A stretch of 64,000 nt of DNA from Chitinophaga horti (GTDB lineage Bacteria > Bacteroidota > Bacteroidia > Chitinophagales > Chitinophagaceae), in assembly GCF_022867795.2 (NCBI RefSeq), contig NZ_CP107006.1, positions 3,286,001 through 3,350,000 on the forward strand, given 5' to 3'. Numbering within the stretch: position 1 is the first letter of the stretch; the number at the start of each line of letters is the position of its first letter. Below the pieces are notes generated by a model, which was given only the letters and a program-made list of their open reading frames with translations, was not told the DNA's origin and did no database searches. Position numbers and translations under genes: made by a program. Positions 53,401 to 61,952 of this stretch are shown here, piece after piece.

Positions 53401-55267
53401 CGGCGTCGTGACCATTAAAGGCGATTACGACATTAAGCAGGGATTGACCGGCGTGGAGATCAAGGCGGATAATGCTTTGGCCGACTTCCTCGTGCAGGGT
53501 AATATTGGTCTTACGAAAGATAACAAGGACCTGGATGTGACCATCGTAGCCAACAACTCCTCCATCTCTTTGCTGAACCAGTACCTGAGCGATTATGTGA
53601 GCAACCTTACCGGGTATGCAAACGGGAAGATAGAGATACGAGGCACGACGGATAAGCCATCTTTTACGGGTAACATGCGAATAGACAGTGTGGGCGTAAA
53701 GGTGAATTATCTCGGCACCTACTATCGTATTCCAACGCTGAACGTAAAAAATATTGATGATGCCTTTATCGAGATGGACCCGTTCCAGATGATCGATAAG
53801 TTCGGCAATACGGCCAGGGCCAACGGTTTTATCAGCCATGAGAACTTTAAGAATCTGCGTTTTGAGTTCGACATCTTTTCACCGAAATTCCTGTTCCTTA
53901 ATACAACCGCTGCCGACAGCGACCTGTATTATGGCGATATTCTTGCCAATGCACGCGTATACTTTGAAGGTCCGCTGGATAACCTGCAGCTGCGCGTACA
54001 GGCCCGCCCCCTGTTAGGCTCGCACTTCTACCTGCCTATTTCTGATAGCAAAACCATTGGCAAATACGAGTTCATCTCCTTTAAAAGCTATGGCAAAACA
54101 GAAGCCGTGAAAAAGAAGAAGAGCAACGTAAAACTGAACGTACGCCTGGATATTGCCGCCACGCCAGACGCGCAGATCGATGTAATACTCGACGCCACCA
54201 CCGGCGACCAGATATCCGCCAACGGTACGGGCAACCTGCAGTTAAACGTAAACCTGGACGGCGACTTTACCATGTTCGGCAACTACATTATTAATAACGG
54301 TACCTATAACTTCATTTTCCAACGACTGGCCCGCTGGAAGTTCGATATTCAAAAGAACAGCACCATTACCTGGAACGGTGAGCCGACCGAAGCGAAGATG
54401 AACATCACCGCTAAGTACTCGCTGCCAAAAGTGAGCCTGTACAACCTCATCGATCGCGGCGGTGGCACCCAGCAAACCAGCACCACCGACCAACTGGCTA
54501 CCCGCCAGGAGAAGGTGGACATCAACATTAACCTGCGCGGCGCGCTCATGCAGCCCGTTATCGACTACTCGATCGAACTGCCGGATGCCGGCTCACTCGC
54601 CTATGGCAGTGCCGTAGCAGCGAAACTGAAAGAGATTAACCAGGACCAGAGTAAAGCCTTGTTACAGGTAACCGCCTTGCTGGCTGCCGGACAGTTCTGG
54701 TCGGACGAGGGGCTGGGTGGTACCGCGTCCGTATCTACCACCGGTAAAAACAGTATCGGCCAGGCCCTTAGCGCCCAGGCTTCCGCGATATTGAACAATG
54801 CCTCCAGCGCCCTGTTGAAAAACAGCGGCATCGGGTTTAATGTGAACTACACCGCTTACAACTTCGGCTTGCAGGAAAGCTCCTACGACCGTAACCTCGT
54901 AAGCGCCGGTATTACCAAAAACCTGTTGAACAACCGTATCCGTTTGTACGTAGGTGGTAACTATGACTGGGGACGCCAGTCTGCCAACGCTAACAGTGAG
55001 CACCTGGCCGGCGACTTCCGGGTGGAGTACCTGCTTACCGAAGACGGCCGCGTGCGTATGAACGCCTTCACCCGCAGCGACTACGATGTATACACCCTCG
55101 GCAACCGTAACCGCGGTGGCGTGGGCATTTCGTATGTGCGCGACTTTAATAAGGTGCGGGAGCTGTTCCACCCTGTGCAACGCCCCCGACGTCCGCTACC
55201 CGATAGTAGCCGTCGCAGGGAAGCGATCCGCCAGGAAGTGGAGGATTCGTTGAAACAGCGGCAGTAG
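50456..55267 (+). CDS. tamB: TamB-like translocation and assembly module protein
   Basis: This protein of about 1600 aa has an N-terminal membrane anchor (ILSIVLLSLLGLILLISILV) followed by IPAVQNMLVHQVTKRLSTKL, the usual TamB/AsmA-like opening. Long beta-rich repeats follow, and the C-terminal TamB domain (about 1300-1500) has GNYIINNGTYNFIFQRLARW, LATRQEKVDININLRG and AGQFWSDEGLGG. It ends in an Arg-rich tail. The family bridges inner and outer membrane and helps lipid or protein transfer. No ATG is available: after the stop at 50438 the candidate starts are CTG 50456 (giving MRKVRKILSIVL) and TTG 50477. CTG gives the more usual basic N-terminus. Confidence 0.9.
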   Translation: MRKVRKILSIVLLSLLGLILLISILVNIPAVQNMLVHQVTKRLSTKLGTRVEIKHINLRLFNSMRMEGTYIEDRHKDTLLYAGALQVRITDWFFFKETPVLKFIGLEDATVNLVRHKGDSLWNYAFIADAFAGPSASPKKKQQASFSVDLKNVDLQRVKFNFIDRWRGEDMYLYSNRILLDAQKLDLTGKNIWIQSLELDQPSFVISSYPASRPKRTTPLPATVAAPPDTGTVIPGLQWNPDRWNLLVRSLRIENGTFGVDNRRGDTLVPSDEGYFDPGHIRFEKINLSLSNTQFKDDSIFSDLKLRTRERSGFEVKQLDCRFKMSPVQMEFSNLDLRTENSQLGDYFAMEYSDFSDFADFVDAVTMRANFKKTRLSSDDIAYFAPALKDWNTEIRFSGSARGPVSNLRADSMSVQGGKATKLAGSFQMRGLPNIDETFIDFQATELITNGADLRQFLPILKTTTAVRTDLITHLRFQGSFSGLVNNFVAYGKFQTNLGNLDTDINFKTSGDVPVYSGNVLADNFNVGILLDNNIVSTVSMDAKVNGAGFNFQTLKAAVDANIRSIGLNNYLYQNIKTKGEMNRKFFNGSLNIADPNLDMDFAGTIDFNNALPIFDFDAEIRNSDLKALKLTKDSITLQAKADLNFAGSNIDNFDGMARLYDLSLLKNNSRVEFDSLVVRTDIENNQKALRIKGSEVDGYVTGNYSFMELPYAFQLFLNKYYPSYFKVPEGNPPAQDFRFAFQFGEVDKLIRAFNDDISGLNQTKVEGALNTATGSFTINAHVPFAQYDVYGVRDLVLKSNGDFNKINLSTQLGQVLYKDSTIFNNPLILASSSHDTSYVQIDMKAEDTTSLDGFYARVVTVKEGVKVNFLNSSFTVNNRQWQMEPGNEVYWSKDFLTVNNLRITRNNQSITIQTNEFNPDDSRFDIIIKDLNLADIIPPQLTTTRIEGLANGNIAVVDPFNHLTINTDLTTSQLRVANDSIGVVTIKGDYDIKQGLTGVEIKADNALADFLVQGNIGLTKDNKDLDVTIVANNSSISLLNQYLSDYVSNLTGYANGKIEIRGTTDKPSFTGNMRIDSVGVKVNYLGTYYRIPTLNVKNIDDAFIEMDPFQMIDKFGNTARANGFISHENFKNLRFEFDIFSPKFLFLNTTAADSDLYYGDILANARVYFEGPLDNLQLRVQARPLLGSHFYLPISDSKTIGKYEFISFKSYGKTEAVKKKKSNVKLNVRLDIAATPDAQIDVILDATTGDQISANGTGNLQLNVNLDGDFTMFGNYIINNGTYNFIFQRLARWKFDIQKNSTITWNGEPTEAKMNITAKYSLPKVSLYNLIDRGGGTQQTSTTDQLATRQEKVDININLRGALMQPVIDYSIELPDAGSLAYGSAVAAKLKEINQDQSKALLQVTALLAAGQFWSDEGLGGTASVSTTGKNSIGQALSAQASAILNNASSALLKNSGIGFNVNYTAYNFGLQESSYDRNLVSAGITKNLLNNRIRLYVGGNYDWGRQSANANSEHLAGDFRVEYLLTEDGRVRMNAFTRSDYDVYTLGNRNRGGVGISYVRDFNKVRELFHPVQRPRRPLPDSSRRREAIRQEVEDSLKQRQ

Positions 55268-55301
55268 TTAGTTTTCTTTTGTACCTTCTTTCCATCTCTT
55301 T

Positions 55302-55340
55302 TCAGCCGCCGTTGTGTCACTCACTTCAGCGGCTTTTTCT
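55302..55340 (+). terminator. Terminator of the TamB-like gene, carrying the second 24-bp repeat copy
   Basis: AGCCGC (55304-55309) pairs with GCGGCT (55329-55334), followed by TTTTCTTT. Its 5' arm and loop are the 24 bases shared exactly with 7488-7511. Confidence 0.75.
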
Positions 55341-55352
55341 TTGTTCAGCAAA

Positions 55353-55385
55353 CAAAAAAAGGGGCCTGCCTCTTCGGCAAGCCCC
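55353..55385 (-). terminator. Terminator of ribBA
   Basis: GGGGCCTGCC (55361-55370) pairs with GGCAAGCCCC (55376-55385) with one mismatch. Read on the minus strand it leads into a run of T residues (55360-55353). Confidence 0.9.
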
Positions 55386-55410
55386 TGGAAAATATACGAT
55401 CTAAAATACT

Positions 55411-56613
55411 TTATCCTTTTAAGATATCATGCCCCAGCTTGTCACGCTTGGTACGGAGGTAGTTCTCGTTGTGCGGGTTCGGGTGTATCTCGATAGGCAC
55501 GTTTTCTACGATTTCCAGTCCGTAACCATTTAAGCCGGCGCGTTTGCGCGGATTGTTCGTGATCAGGCGGATCTTCGAAATATCGAGGTGGCGGAGGATT
55601 TGGGCGCCTACGCCGTAGTCGCGTTCATCCATTTTGAAACCCAGTTCGAGGTTGGCTTCCACCGTATCGCGGCCTTCTTCCTGCAGGCGGTAGGCCTTCA
55701 GTTTGTTGAGTAAGCCGATGCCCCTGCCCTCCTGGTTCATATATAATATAAGGCCTTTACCTTCGGCTTCTACCATTTGCATGGCCGCCTGCAGCTGTTC
55801 GCCGCAATCGCAGCGGAGGGAGTGCAGGATGTCGCCCGTAAAACAGGAGGAGTGTACGCGCACCAATACCGGTTCACCTTTTTCCCATTCGCCTTTTTTA
55901 AGCGCCATATGTGTTTCGCCGGAGCTGAGCTGCTTGAAGGCGATCAGTTCGAAGTTGCCGTATTTGGTAGGCATCTGCACCTTTACCTGCTCTTCGATGA
56001 GCGTTTCGGTACGAAGGCGGTATTCGATCAGGTCTTTAATAGAGATCAGTTTCAGGTCGAACTTTTTGGCGATCTCCTTCAGTTCAGGCAGGCGCGCCAT
56101 GGTGCCGTCTTCGTTCATGATCTCTACCAGCACACCCGCTTCCTCGAAGCCGGCCAGCCTGGCCAGGTCGATGGTTGCTTCGGTATGACCGGTGCGGCGT
56201 AGTACGCCATTCTTTTTAGCCCTGAGTGGGAAAATGTGCCCTGGTTTGCCCAGTTCTTCCGGTTTAGTGTCCGGGTTGATGAGTGCCTGTACAGTTTTGG
56301 CCCTGTCGTGGGCAGAGATGCCCGTGGTGCAGCCATGACCTAACAGGTCGATAGAGATCGTGAAAGGCGTCTGGTGTATGGCCGTATTGTCGCGGACCAT
56401 CAGTTCCAGGCCCAGTTCGTCGCATCTTTCTTCCACCAGCGGGGCGCAAATAAGCCCGCGACCGTGGATAGACATAAAGTTTATGATTTCAGGCGTCACA
56501 TTCCTGGCCGCCGTTACGAAGTCACCTTCATTCTCACGGTCTTCATCGTCCACTACAATTACCAGCTTACCTTGTTTTATATCCTCAATCGCTGATTCAA
56601 TGGTATCCAACAT
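55411..56613 (-). CDS. ribBA: Bifunctional 3,4-dihydroxy-2-butanone-4-phosphate synthase/GTP cyclohydrolase II
   Basis: The 400-aa enzyme starts both branches of riboflavin synthesis. The N-terminal domain (1-200) has [17 protein letters not shown] (20-36), [20 protein letters not shown] and [14 protein letters not shown]. The C-terminal domain (about 205-400) has the zinc site [20 protein letters not shown] (three Cys), [20 protein letters not shown] and the arginine in [15 protein letters not shown]. It has a candidate promoter (TAACTTTG at 56644-56637) and its own terminator. Riboflavin supplies flavin for redox proteins. Confidence 0.96.
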   Translation of the reverse strand: MLDTIESAIEDIKQGKLVIVVDDEDRENEGDFVTAARNVTPEIINFMSIHGRGLICAPLVEERCDELGLELMVRDNTAIHQTPFTISIDLLGHGCTTGISAHDRAKTVQALINPDTKPEELGKPGHIFPLRAKKNGVLRRTGHTEATIDLARLAGFEEAGVLVEIMNEDGTMARLPELKEIAKKFDLKLISIKDLIEYRLRTETLIEEQVKVQMPTKYGNFELIAFKQLSSGETHMALKKGEWEKGEPVLVRVHSSCFTGDILHSLRCDCGEQLQAAMQMVEAEGKGLILYMNQEGRGIGLLNKLKAYRLQEEGRDTVEANLELGFKMDERDYGVGAQILRHLDISKIRLITNNPRKRAGLNGYGLEIVENVPIEIHPNPHNENYLRTKRDKLGHDILKG

Positions 56614-56636
56614 AATTCGTCCGTTAAATTACCCCG

Positions 56637-56644
56637 CAAAGTTA
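56637..56644 (-). promoter_or_regulatory. -7 box of ribBA
   Basis: TAACTTTG on the minus strand, 23 nt before the ATG at 56613. I saw no FMN riboswitch fold in the short leader. Confidence 0.5.
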
Positions 56645-56826
56645 GGTTAATTTAATGTGGTTTGAACGGATGCCCCGCCCGCTAAGGCGAAAATGACGCG
56701 GCGGTGTTGTAACATTCACTGCCGGCATACGCTATACAATACGAAAGCAATTAAATCTATTGTATGTAACGTTATGTACTAACCCTGCTGGCCGCCTTAT
56801 TTCCAAATCTTATTAAACCCACATAT

Positions 56827-56964
56827 ATGAAACGTATCTTACCATTTGTCTTATTGTCTGCACTTGCCTTCACCGCCTGCACCAAAGAAACAATACCCGA
56901 ACCGAAGCGCCTCGCAGGCGCATGCTGGGTTGGAATGCCTTCGGACTCAAGCCATCTAAAATAA
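56827..56964 (+). CDS. Very short lipoprotein ORF (45 aa)
   Basis: The frame begins MKRILPFVLLSALAFTACTK, a clear lipoprotein signal with Cys18. It continues for only about 27 residues (ETIPEPKRLAGACWVGMPSD) before TAA. A long imperfect hairpin (GTAGTGGC about 56980, GCCACTAC about 57020) follows. It may be a genuine small lipoprotein, or the start of a gene that was cut short. It lies in the 634-bp interval between ribBA and the Oar-like receptor; nothing else coding is seen there. Confidence 0.5.
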   Translation: MKRILPFVLLSALAFTACTKETIPEPKRLAGACWVGMPSDSSHLK

Positions 56965-57247
56965 TTATGGCTCATCTGTAGTGGCTGTTTTGGCCTCATA
57001 CGGCTGAAACCGGCCACTACTATACCCTTTTCCACCTGAATTGTTCAAATTAAAATAATTCCTATTCGACAGTTTTTATTTTCTATGCGCAGATAATGAA
57101 CAAACGACAAGAAATTCTGTTATGAGAAGATAATCTTTAATTAAACCTCGCATTTTTTGCAACGCTCTAACAGGTAACAATTTGTTAATTCTGCGTTAAA
57201 GTTTCTCGTCAATTATTTGGCATCTTTGCACCATCAAAACTGTTGTT

Positions 57248-60200
57248 ATGGGATTTAGAAAGCTACTCATTGCTATTTTATTAGTATTGGGTGGTCCGGC
57301 ACTATTCGCGCAGGTGACCACCTCGAGCCTTACGGGCACTGTTAAAGACAAAAATGAGGCGCTACTGGGCGCCACTGTAAAAGCAACCCACTTACCTTCC
57401 GGTACCATTTATGGCACTACAACCCAAACCGGCGGTAACTACACCATTCCCAACATGCGTGTTGGCGGTCCCTACCGGATAGAAGTAACCTTTGTGGGTT
57501 ACGCTACCCAGACCTTTAACGATATTACCCTTAAACTGGGTCAACCTTTCCGCCTGGACGCAACCCTGGCCGACAACTCACAGCAGTTGAACGAGGTAAA
57601 CATCGTTTCCCGCAGAAATGCGATCATCAGTCCGGGTAACACGGGAACTTCTACTACGATCACCCGTAACCAGCTGGAAGCATTACCGACTGTAAACAGG
57701 AGCCTGAACGATTACATCCGCATGAATACGCAGGCATCTACCACAACCAACGGTAGCGATGGTTCTTCATTAGGTGCTTCCTTTGGCGGACAAAACAACC
57801 GCTACAACCAGTTTGCGATCGATGGCGCTACCTCCAACGACGTATTTGGTTTATCGGCTTCCGGTACCAATGGCGGTCAGGCCGGTGCCAACCCGATCTC
57901 TATCGAGGCAATCGAGCAGATACAGGTGGTACTGAACCCGTACGATGTAAAGCAGAGCGGCTTTACCGGCGGTGGCATCAATGCCATCACTAAAAGCGGT
58001 ACAAACCAGGTACATGGTTCAGCTTACTACTACTTCCAGAATGATAACCTGGTAGGTAAATCACCGGACACTGCCCGCAGAGCTTTCGGCGATTTCGAAA
58101 ACAAAATATTCGGCGCAACCATTGGAGGCCCGATCATCAAAAATAAACTGTTCTTCTTCGGCAGCGTAGAGAGAACTACCCGTAAAAGCCCCGTAGACTT
58201 CAACCCGCTGGAGGCAGATGTGTTTACGGAAGCGGAACTGACCAACATTTCCAACGTATTAAAAGATACTTATGGTTACGATCCAGGGGGATTTGGTGCG
58301 CAAACGAGAGAGCGCTCCTCTACTTCCCTGTTCGGCCGTATCGACTGGAACATTAACGAGAAGCACAGGCTGACTTTACGTCACAGCTATGTTGACGGTA
58401 GCGATATTAACCCCGGTACCCGTAACAGGGAAACGGTTTCGTTCTTCAACAACGCCTACGAATTTCCTTCCAAAACACATACCTCCGTACTGGAATTGAA
58501 CTCTGCGTTCTCTAACCGTATGAGTAATGAGCTGAGGATCGGTTATAACAACGTACGTGACCGCAGAACTTCACTCGGTGATCCGTTCCCGTCTGTATCG
58601 ATCAACGATGCTGCTACCAGCCGCCGTTTCAACTTCGGTAACAATAACTCGTCTATGGCCAACGCGCTTGACCAGGACATCTGGACCATCACGGACAACT
58701 TTACCCTGTATAAAGGTAAACATACCATCACCGTGGGTACCAGCAACGAGTTTTACAATATGATGAACACCTTCATCCAGAACGCGAACGGTACTTACAA
58801 CTACACTTCCCTGGATGCATTTTTGAGCAATAACGCAAAACCTTCTCAGTACCAGATCTCTTATACTACTGCTGATTCTACTGATAAATCAGGTGTAGGC
58901 TTTAAAGCGATGCAACTGGGCCTGTATGCACAGGATGAGTGGGATATCAAAAAGAACCTGCGCGTTGTGTTCGGCGTGAGAGTGGATCTCCCTATCTTCA
59001 ATACAGACGCTCCCTACAACGATGCATTTGCGAAAGACCCTGCCTTCGCCGGTTATTCTACCGCTACTTTGCCTAAGAAACGCCTGCTGGTTGCGCCACG
59101 TATCGGCTTCAACTGGGACGTGTTCGACAATGCACAAACGCAGATCCGCGGTGGTGTGGGACTGTTTACCGGCAGGGTACCGTTTGTATGGATATCTAAC
59201 CAGTACAACAACTCCGGCAACCGTTATACCGCCATTAACCTGAGCAATGCAAACATACCGGCCGCTATGCGCTTCCGTTATGACGCAGAAGATCCGTTCC
59301 TGGCCCAGTACACTGCTTCGCAGCTGATCGCCCTCGGTGCTAACGTAAGACCAGGTTTGTCTAACGTGAACATTACAGACCGCGACTTTAAGTTCCCGCA
59401 GGTATTCAAAACCAACCTGGCAGTAGACCAGCAATTACCATGGGGCATCGTGGCCACAGCAGAATTTAACTTCTCTAAAACCATCAACAACGCTACCTGG
59501 GAGAACCTGAACTTCGTTCCCATGAACGACTCTATCCGTTTAGGTGGTACAGAATGGCGCCCTATGTGGCAGCGTAAAACTACCAACTGGGGCGACCAGG
59601 TGGTGCTGATGAAAAATACCAACAAAGGTTATGCTTATAACCTCACTGCCGACTTCCAGAAGTCAACAGCTTCCGGTATGTTCGCGAAAGTAGGTTACTC
59701 CTTCGGCCGCTCTTATTCTCTGAACGATGGTACTAACTCTACCGCTGGTTCTAACTATCGCTACTCTCCAAACACTGCGGGTCTTAACGATCCTGCTTAC
59801 GGTCTTTCCAGGTATGATATGGGACACAGGGTACTGGCAGTTATCAGCCAGAGCTTCAAATACGGTCCTAAGAAAATGTTCGGCACCAACGTGAGCCTGT
59901 TCTACAACGGGCAGAGCGGCACGCCGTACTCCTGGGTATACTACAACCTGAACGCCGACCCTACCGGTGACGATATTGGTTCGGGCACCAACAATGACCT
60001 GGTGTACGTACCAACTGCAACAGAAGTGGCCAGCATGCGTTTCGTAACAGTTGCCGGCCGTACAGAAGCACAGCAGCGTGAAGATCTCGAAGCACTGATC
60101 AGCGGTGACAAATACCTGAGCAAAAGAAGGGGTAAAAATGCAGAGAAATATGCTGCCCGTACGCCGTTTGAGCATGTAGTAGACTTCAAATTAACGCAGG

Positions 60201-60475
60201 ACTTCGTGCTGTATAAAACACACAAGATCCAGTTGTCTATGGACATCCTGAACCTGGGTAATCTGCTGAATCACAAATGGGGCAGAACGCACTTCATCAG
60301 CAACTACGTAGCTACGCCGATTACTTACAACTCTAAAGATCCCGTTACCAAAGAAGCCATCTATCAGTTTAACAGAGGCCTGTTGAACTACAACGACGGC
60401 GGTAACGATCCTTACTATGTAAACCAGTTCACTTCCCGCTGGAGAATGCAGCTGGGTGCACGGTATACTTTCTAA
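57248..60475 (+). CDS. Oar-like TonB-dependent outer membrane receptor
   Basis: The 1075-aa protein has a signal peptide (AILLVLGGPALFAQ) and a carboxypeptidase-regulatory-like domain (about 25-105, SLTGTVKDKNEALLGATVKA). The plug contains NQFAIDGATSNDVFGLS and IQVVLNPYDVKQSGFTGGGI, then NAITKSGTNQVHGSAYYYFQ. These are signatures of the Oar group, distinct from SusC proteins. A barrel of about 800 residues ends with FTSRWRMQLGARYTF, a normal outer-membrane C-terminus. Oar-like proteins can act in signalling or export of adhesive material. It is a single-gene unit with its own terminator. Confidence 0.92.
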   Translation: MGFRKLLIAILLVLGGPALFAQVTTSSLTGTVKDKNEALLGATVKATHLPSGTIYGTTTQTGGNYTIPNMRVGGPYRIEVTFVGYATQTFNDITLKLGQPFRLDATLADNSQQLNEVNIVSRRNAIISPGNTGTSTTITRNQLEALPTVNRSLNDYIRMNTQASTTTNGSDGSSLGASFGGQNNRYNQFAIDGATSNDVFGLSASGTNGGQAGANPISIEAIEQIQVVLNPYDVKQSGFTGGGINAITKSGTNQVHGSAYYYFQNDNLVGKSPDTARRAFGDFENKIFGATIGGPIIKNKLFFFGSVERTTRKSPVDFNPLEADVFTEAELTNISNVLKDTYGYDPGGFGAQTRERSSTSLFGRIDWNINEKHRLTLRHSYVDGSDINPGTRNRETVSFFNNAYEFPSKTHTSVLELNSAFSNRMSNELRIGYNNVRDRRTSLGDPFPSVSINDAATSRRFNFGNNNSSMANALDQDIWTITDNFTLYKGKHTITVGTSNEFYNMMNTFIQNANGTYNYTSLDAFLSNNAKPSQYQISYTTADSTDKSGVGFKAMQLGLYAQDEWDIKKNLRVVFGVRVDLPIFNTDAPYNDAFAKDPAFAGYSTATLPKKRLLVAPRIGFNWDVFDNAQTQIRGGVGLFTGRVPFVWISNQYNNSGNRYTAINLSNANIPAAMRFRYDAEDPFLAQYTASQLIALGANVRPGLSNVNITDRDFKFPQVFKTNLAVDQQLPWGIVATAEFNFSKTINNATWENLNFVPMNDSIRLGGTEWRPMWQRKTTNWGDQVVLMKNTNKGYAYNLTADFQKSTASGMFAKVGYSFGRSYSLNDGTNSTAGSNYRYSPNTAGLNDPAYGLSRYDMGHRVLAVISQSFKYGPKKMFGTNVSLFYNGQSGTPYSWVYYNLNADPTGDDIGSGTNNDLVYVPTATEVASMRFVTVAGRTEAQQREDLEALISGDKYLSKRRGKNAEKYAARTPFEHVVDFKLTQDFVLYKTHKIQLSMDILNLGNLLNHKWGRTHFISNYVATPITYNSKDPVTKEAIYQFNRGLLNYNDGGNDPYYVNQFTSRWRMQLGARYTF

Positions 60476-60496
60476 TTAAGCTTGCTTACTACATAC

Positions 60497-60532
60497 AAAG
60501 AGCGCTTCCGGCAACGGGAGCGCTCTTTTTTT
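60497..60532 (+). terminator. Terminator of the Oar-like gene
   Basis: AAAGAGCGCT (60497-60506) pairs with AGCGCTCTTT (60519-60528), with more T residues after it. Confidence 0.92.
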
Positions 60533-60545
60533 ATAGGGGGGCGGG

Positions 60546-60720
60546 AGGTTGATCAGTGCTATGCTGCACGCTGCAGTTAGAAGGAGCTTTGTTCATTTAT
60601 CTTGTAGTGAGAAGTTGATCAGCGCTACGCTGCACCCTGCCGGTAATGGAAGCGTTGTTTCTTTATACCGGGAAAAGAGGCTGATCAGCACTACACAGCG
60701 CGTTGCCGGTAATGAGCGCC
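60546..60720. repeat. Degenerate 66-bp tandem repeat, about 2.6 copies
   Basis: The landmark TTGATCAG recurs at 60549 and 60615, and as CTGATCAG at 60681, exactly 66 bp apart. Flanking bases (GCTACGCTGCACCCTGC-like, then GCCGGTAATG) are also shared. As 66 is divisible by 3, a frame stays open (repeated LISATLHPAGNG-like units), but it has no other sign of coding. Confidence 0.8.
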
Positions 60721-60769
60721 CCGGGAGACAGAAGGTTAACTAGTATATAAAGCCAATATACCTGCAAGA

Positions 60770-61016
60770 TGAAGGGAGATGCGTTGCTTAAAACGTGGAC
60801 TTGTTCCAAACAAGCTTTGAAGACTTCATGAAGATTACTTTTAGCGTGAAAACCGGGAAGTGAACGACAAATGCTGGCGAAAAGGCAGCGCAAAACACCC
60901 CGCCTGCCCTTGTCACCAGCAAAACCGGGACTTATGGACACGACGAAACGCCGGCTACCCTGGTGTACAGCTGGAAATTCAATACCATCAACAATAAATT
61001 CGGAAAAGGGCAAAGA
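60770..61016 (+). pseudogene. Possible decayed gene fragment
   Basis: One frame reads NVDLFQTSFEDFMKITFSVK, TGK, stop. In the same frame it continues TTNAGEKAAQNTPPALVTSK, TGTYGHDETPATLVYSWKFN, TINNKFGKGQ. The composition is protein-like but the stretch holds an in-frame TGA and a TAA. A frame just upstream starts MKGDALLKTW. It could be an old gene remnant or chance. Nothing else is seen between the 66-bp repeats and the gene ending at 61017. Confidence 0.3.
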
Positions 61017-61814
61017 CTAGCCAGGTGGGAACCGGGAAGCGACAATCACAGGCAAACTTACCGCTGCCGTGTTACGCGCGCCCCTATCCCGTACACGGGG
61101 CTGCTTTTTTGTGCGCGGCGCAGGTTTCATGGGTGGCATTACGGCCATCACGTCCAGTGCATTGAAGTACTTCATGCGCATAGGACCATTGGCGTTATAA
61201 CAAGTTACCTCCAGCAGGATGATCACTTGTTTGTCTGCCGGTACCGGGAGATGTAACTCCACTCCTTGTTGCGGGGCTGCGGGGTTGAACAATACTGATC
61301 CGGAAACGACGGCTGTGCAGGTACCCAGGTTGAAATCGGGCACCAGGGCGATAGCGCGGTACTGGAGCGCAGTAGCCTTCGGGGCAAGATAACTGCACGG
61401 GTTAGTGACGCTTACAGACACCGCTCCATCAAAATGACGTACGATCTCTATATCGTCGTGCACGAAAGTATTAGCGTTTACACGGAGGCCGTTAAGGCGG
61501 CTTAGGTCGCCGTAACACATGGTACGGCGGCCGCGTTTATGGGTACGGTCGGCGCGAAGCACCTCGCCCATGGCGCGGTTCAGGCGGTTACCGAAAGTAG
61601 TATCGTAGGTGAGGTCTGCCACGTTTTCGAGCGCATGCCGCAGGATGCGGGCGCAGCGGGAAGCAGTGCCGAAATCGCGGGCGGCCTGCCGGGTGGCAGT
61701 GGTTTGTTTAACAAAAGCAGGCATGGAGCGCATACAACTTTTACCGCGGTAGTTATACCCGATCACGTTGCCCAATTTGCCTGTAAAAGGGAAAATCCCG
61801 GTTTGAATGGCCAT
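61017..61814 (-). CDS. Bacteroidota-specific protein of unknown function (DUF6266-like)
   Basis: The 265-aa protein starts MAIQTGIFPFTGKLGNVIGY and continues NYRGKSCMRSMPAFVKQTTA, then TRQAARDFGTASRCARILRH. This opening, a Gly-rich turn, then a TRxAARxFGxAS motif, is what I know from DUF6266-like families in Pedobacter and Chitinophaga. The centre is beta-rich (NPCSYLAPKATALQYRAIAL) and the tail very basic (KPAPRTKKQPRVRDRGARN). No signal peptide. A -7 box TATGTTTG lies at 61856-61849. Function unknown. Confidence 0.7.
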   Translation of the reverse strand: MAIQTGIFPFTGKLGNVIGYNYRGKSCMRSMPAFVKQTTATRQAARDFGTASRCARILRHALENVADLTYDTTFGNRLNRAMGEVLRADRTHKRGRRTMCYGDLSRLNGLRVNANTFVHDDIEIVRHFDGAVSVSVTNPCSYLAPKATALQYRAIALVPDFNLGTCTAVVSGSVLFNPAAPQQGVELHLPVPADKQVIILLEVTCYNANGPMRMKYFNALDVMAVMPPMKPAPRTKKQPRVRDRGARNTAAVSLPVIVASRFPPG

Positions 61815-61940
61815 ATCATGCAGTGTTTTAGTGTGTACGCCAATGAAGCAAACATAGTACCGGATTATAATATATTTATTTCGATCAGATGTTTGTGATT
61901 GAAACGGGTATTTGGAGGTAGAAATGAAATATATGAAGTT

Positions 61941-61948
61941 TATCTTTG
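61941..61948 (+). promoter_or_regulatory. -7 box 4 nt before the GNAT start
   Basis: TATCTTTG directly precedes CAGC and the ATG at 61953, so the transcript should be leaderless. A TTTG box 26 nt upstream (61911-61914) is farther away than usual. Confidence 0.5.
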
Positions 61949-61952
61949 CAGC

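Noticed and set aside
52118..53839. 573-codon open frame on the minus strand inside the TamB-like gene
   Set aside because: It is fully antisense to a well-supported gene, its product has no domain-like features, and its length follows from codon bias of the real frame.
56772..57035. 87-codon minus-strand frame between ribBA and the Oar-like gene
   Set aside because: No signal, motif or promoter; the opposite strand carries a proper lipoprotein signal in the same place.
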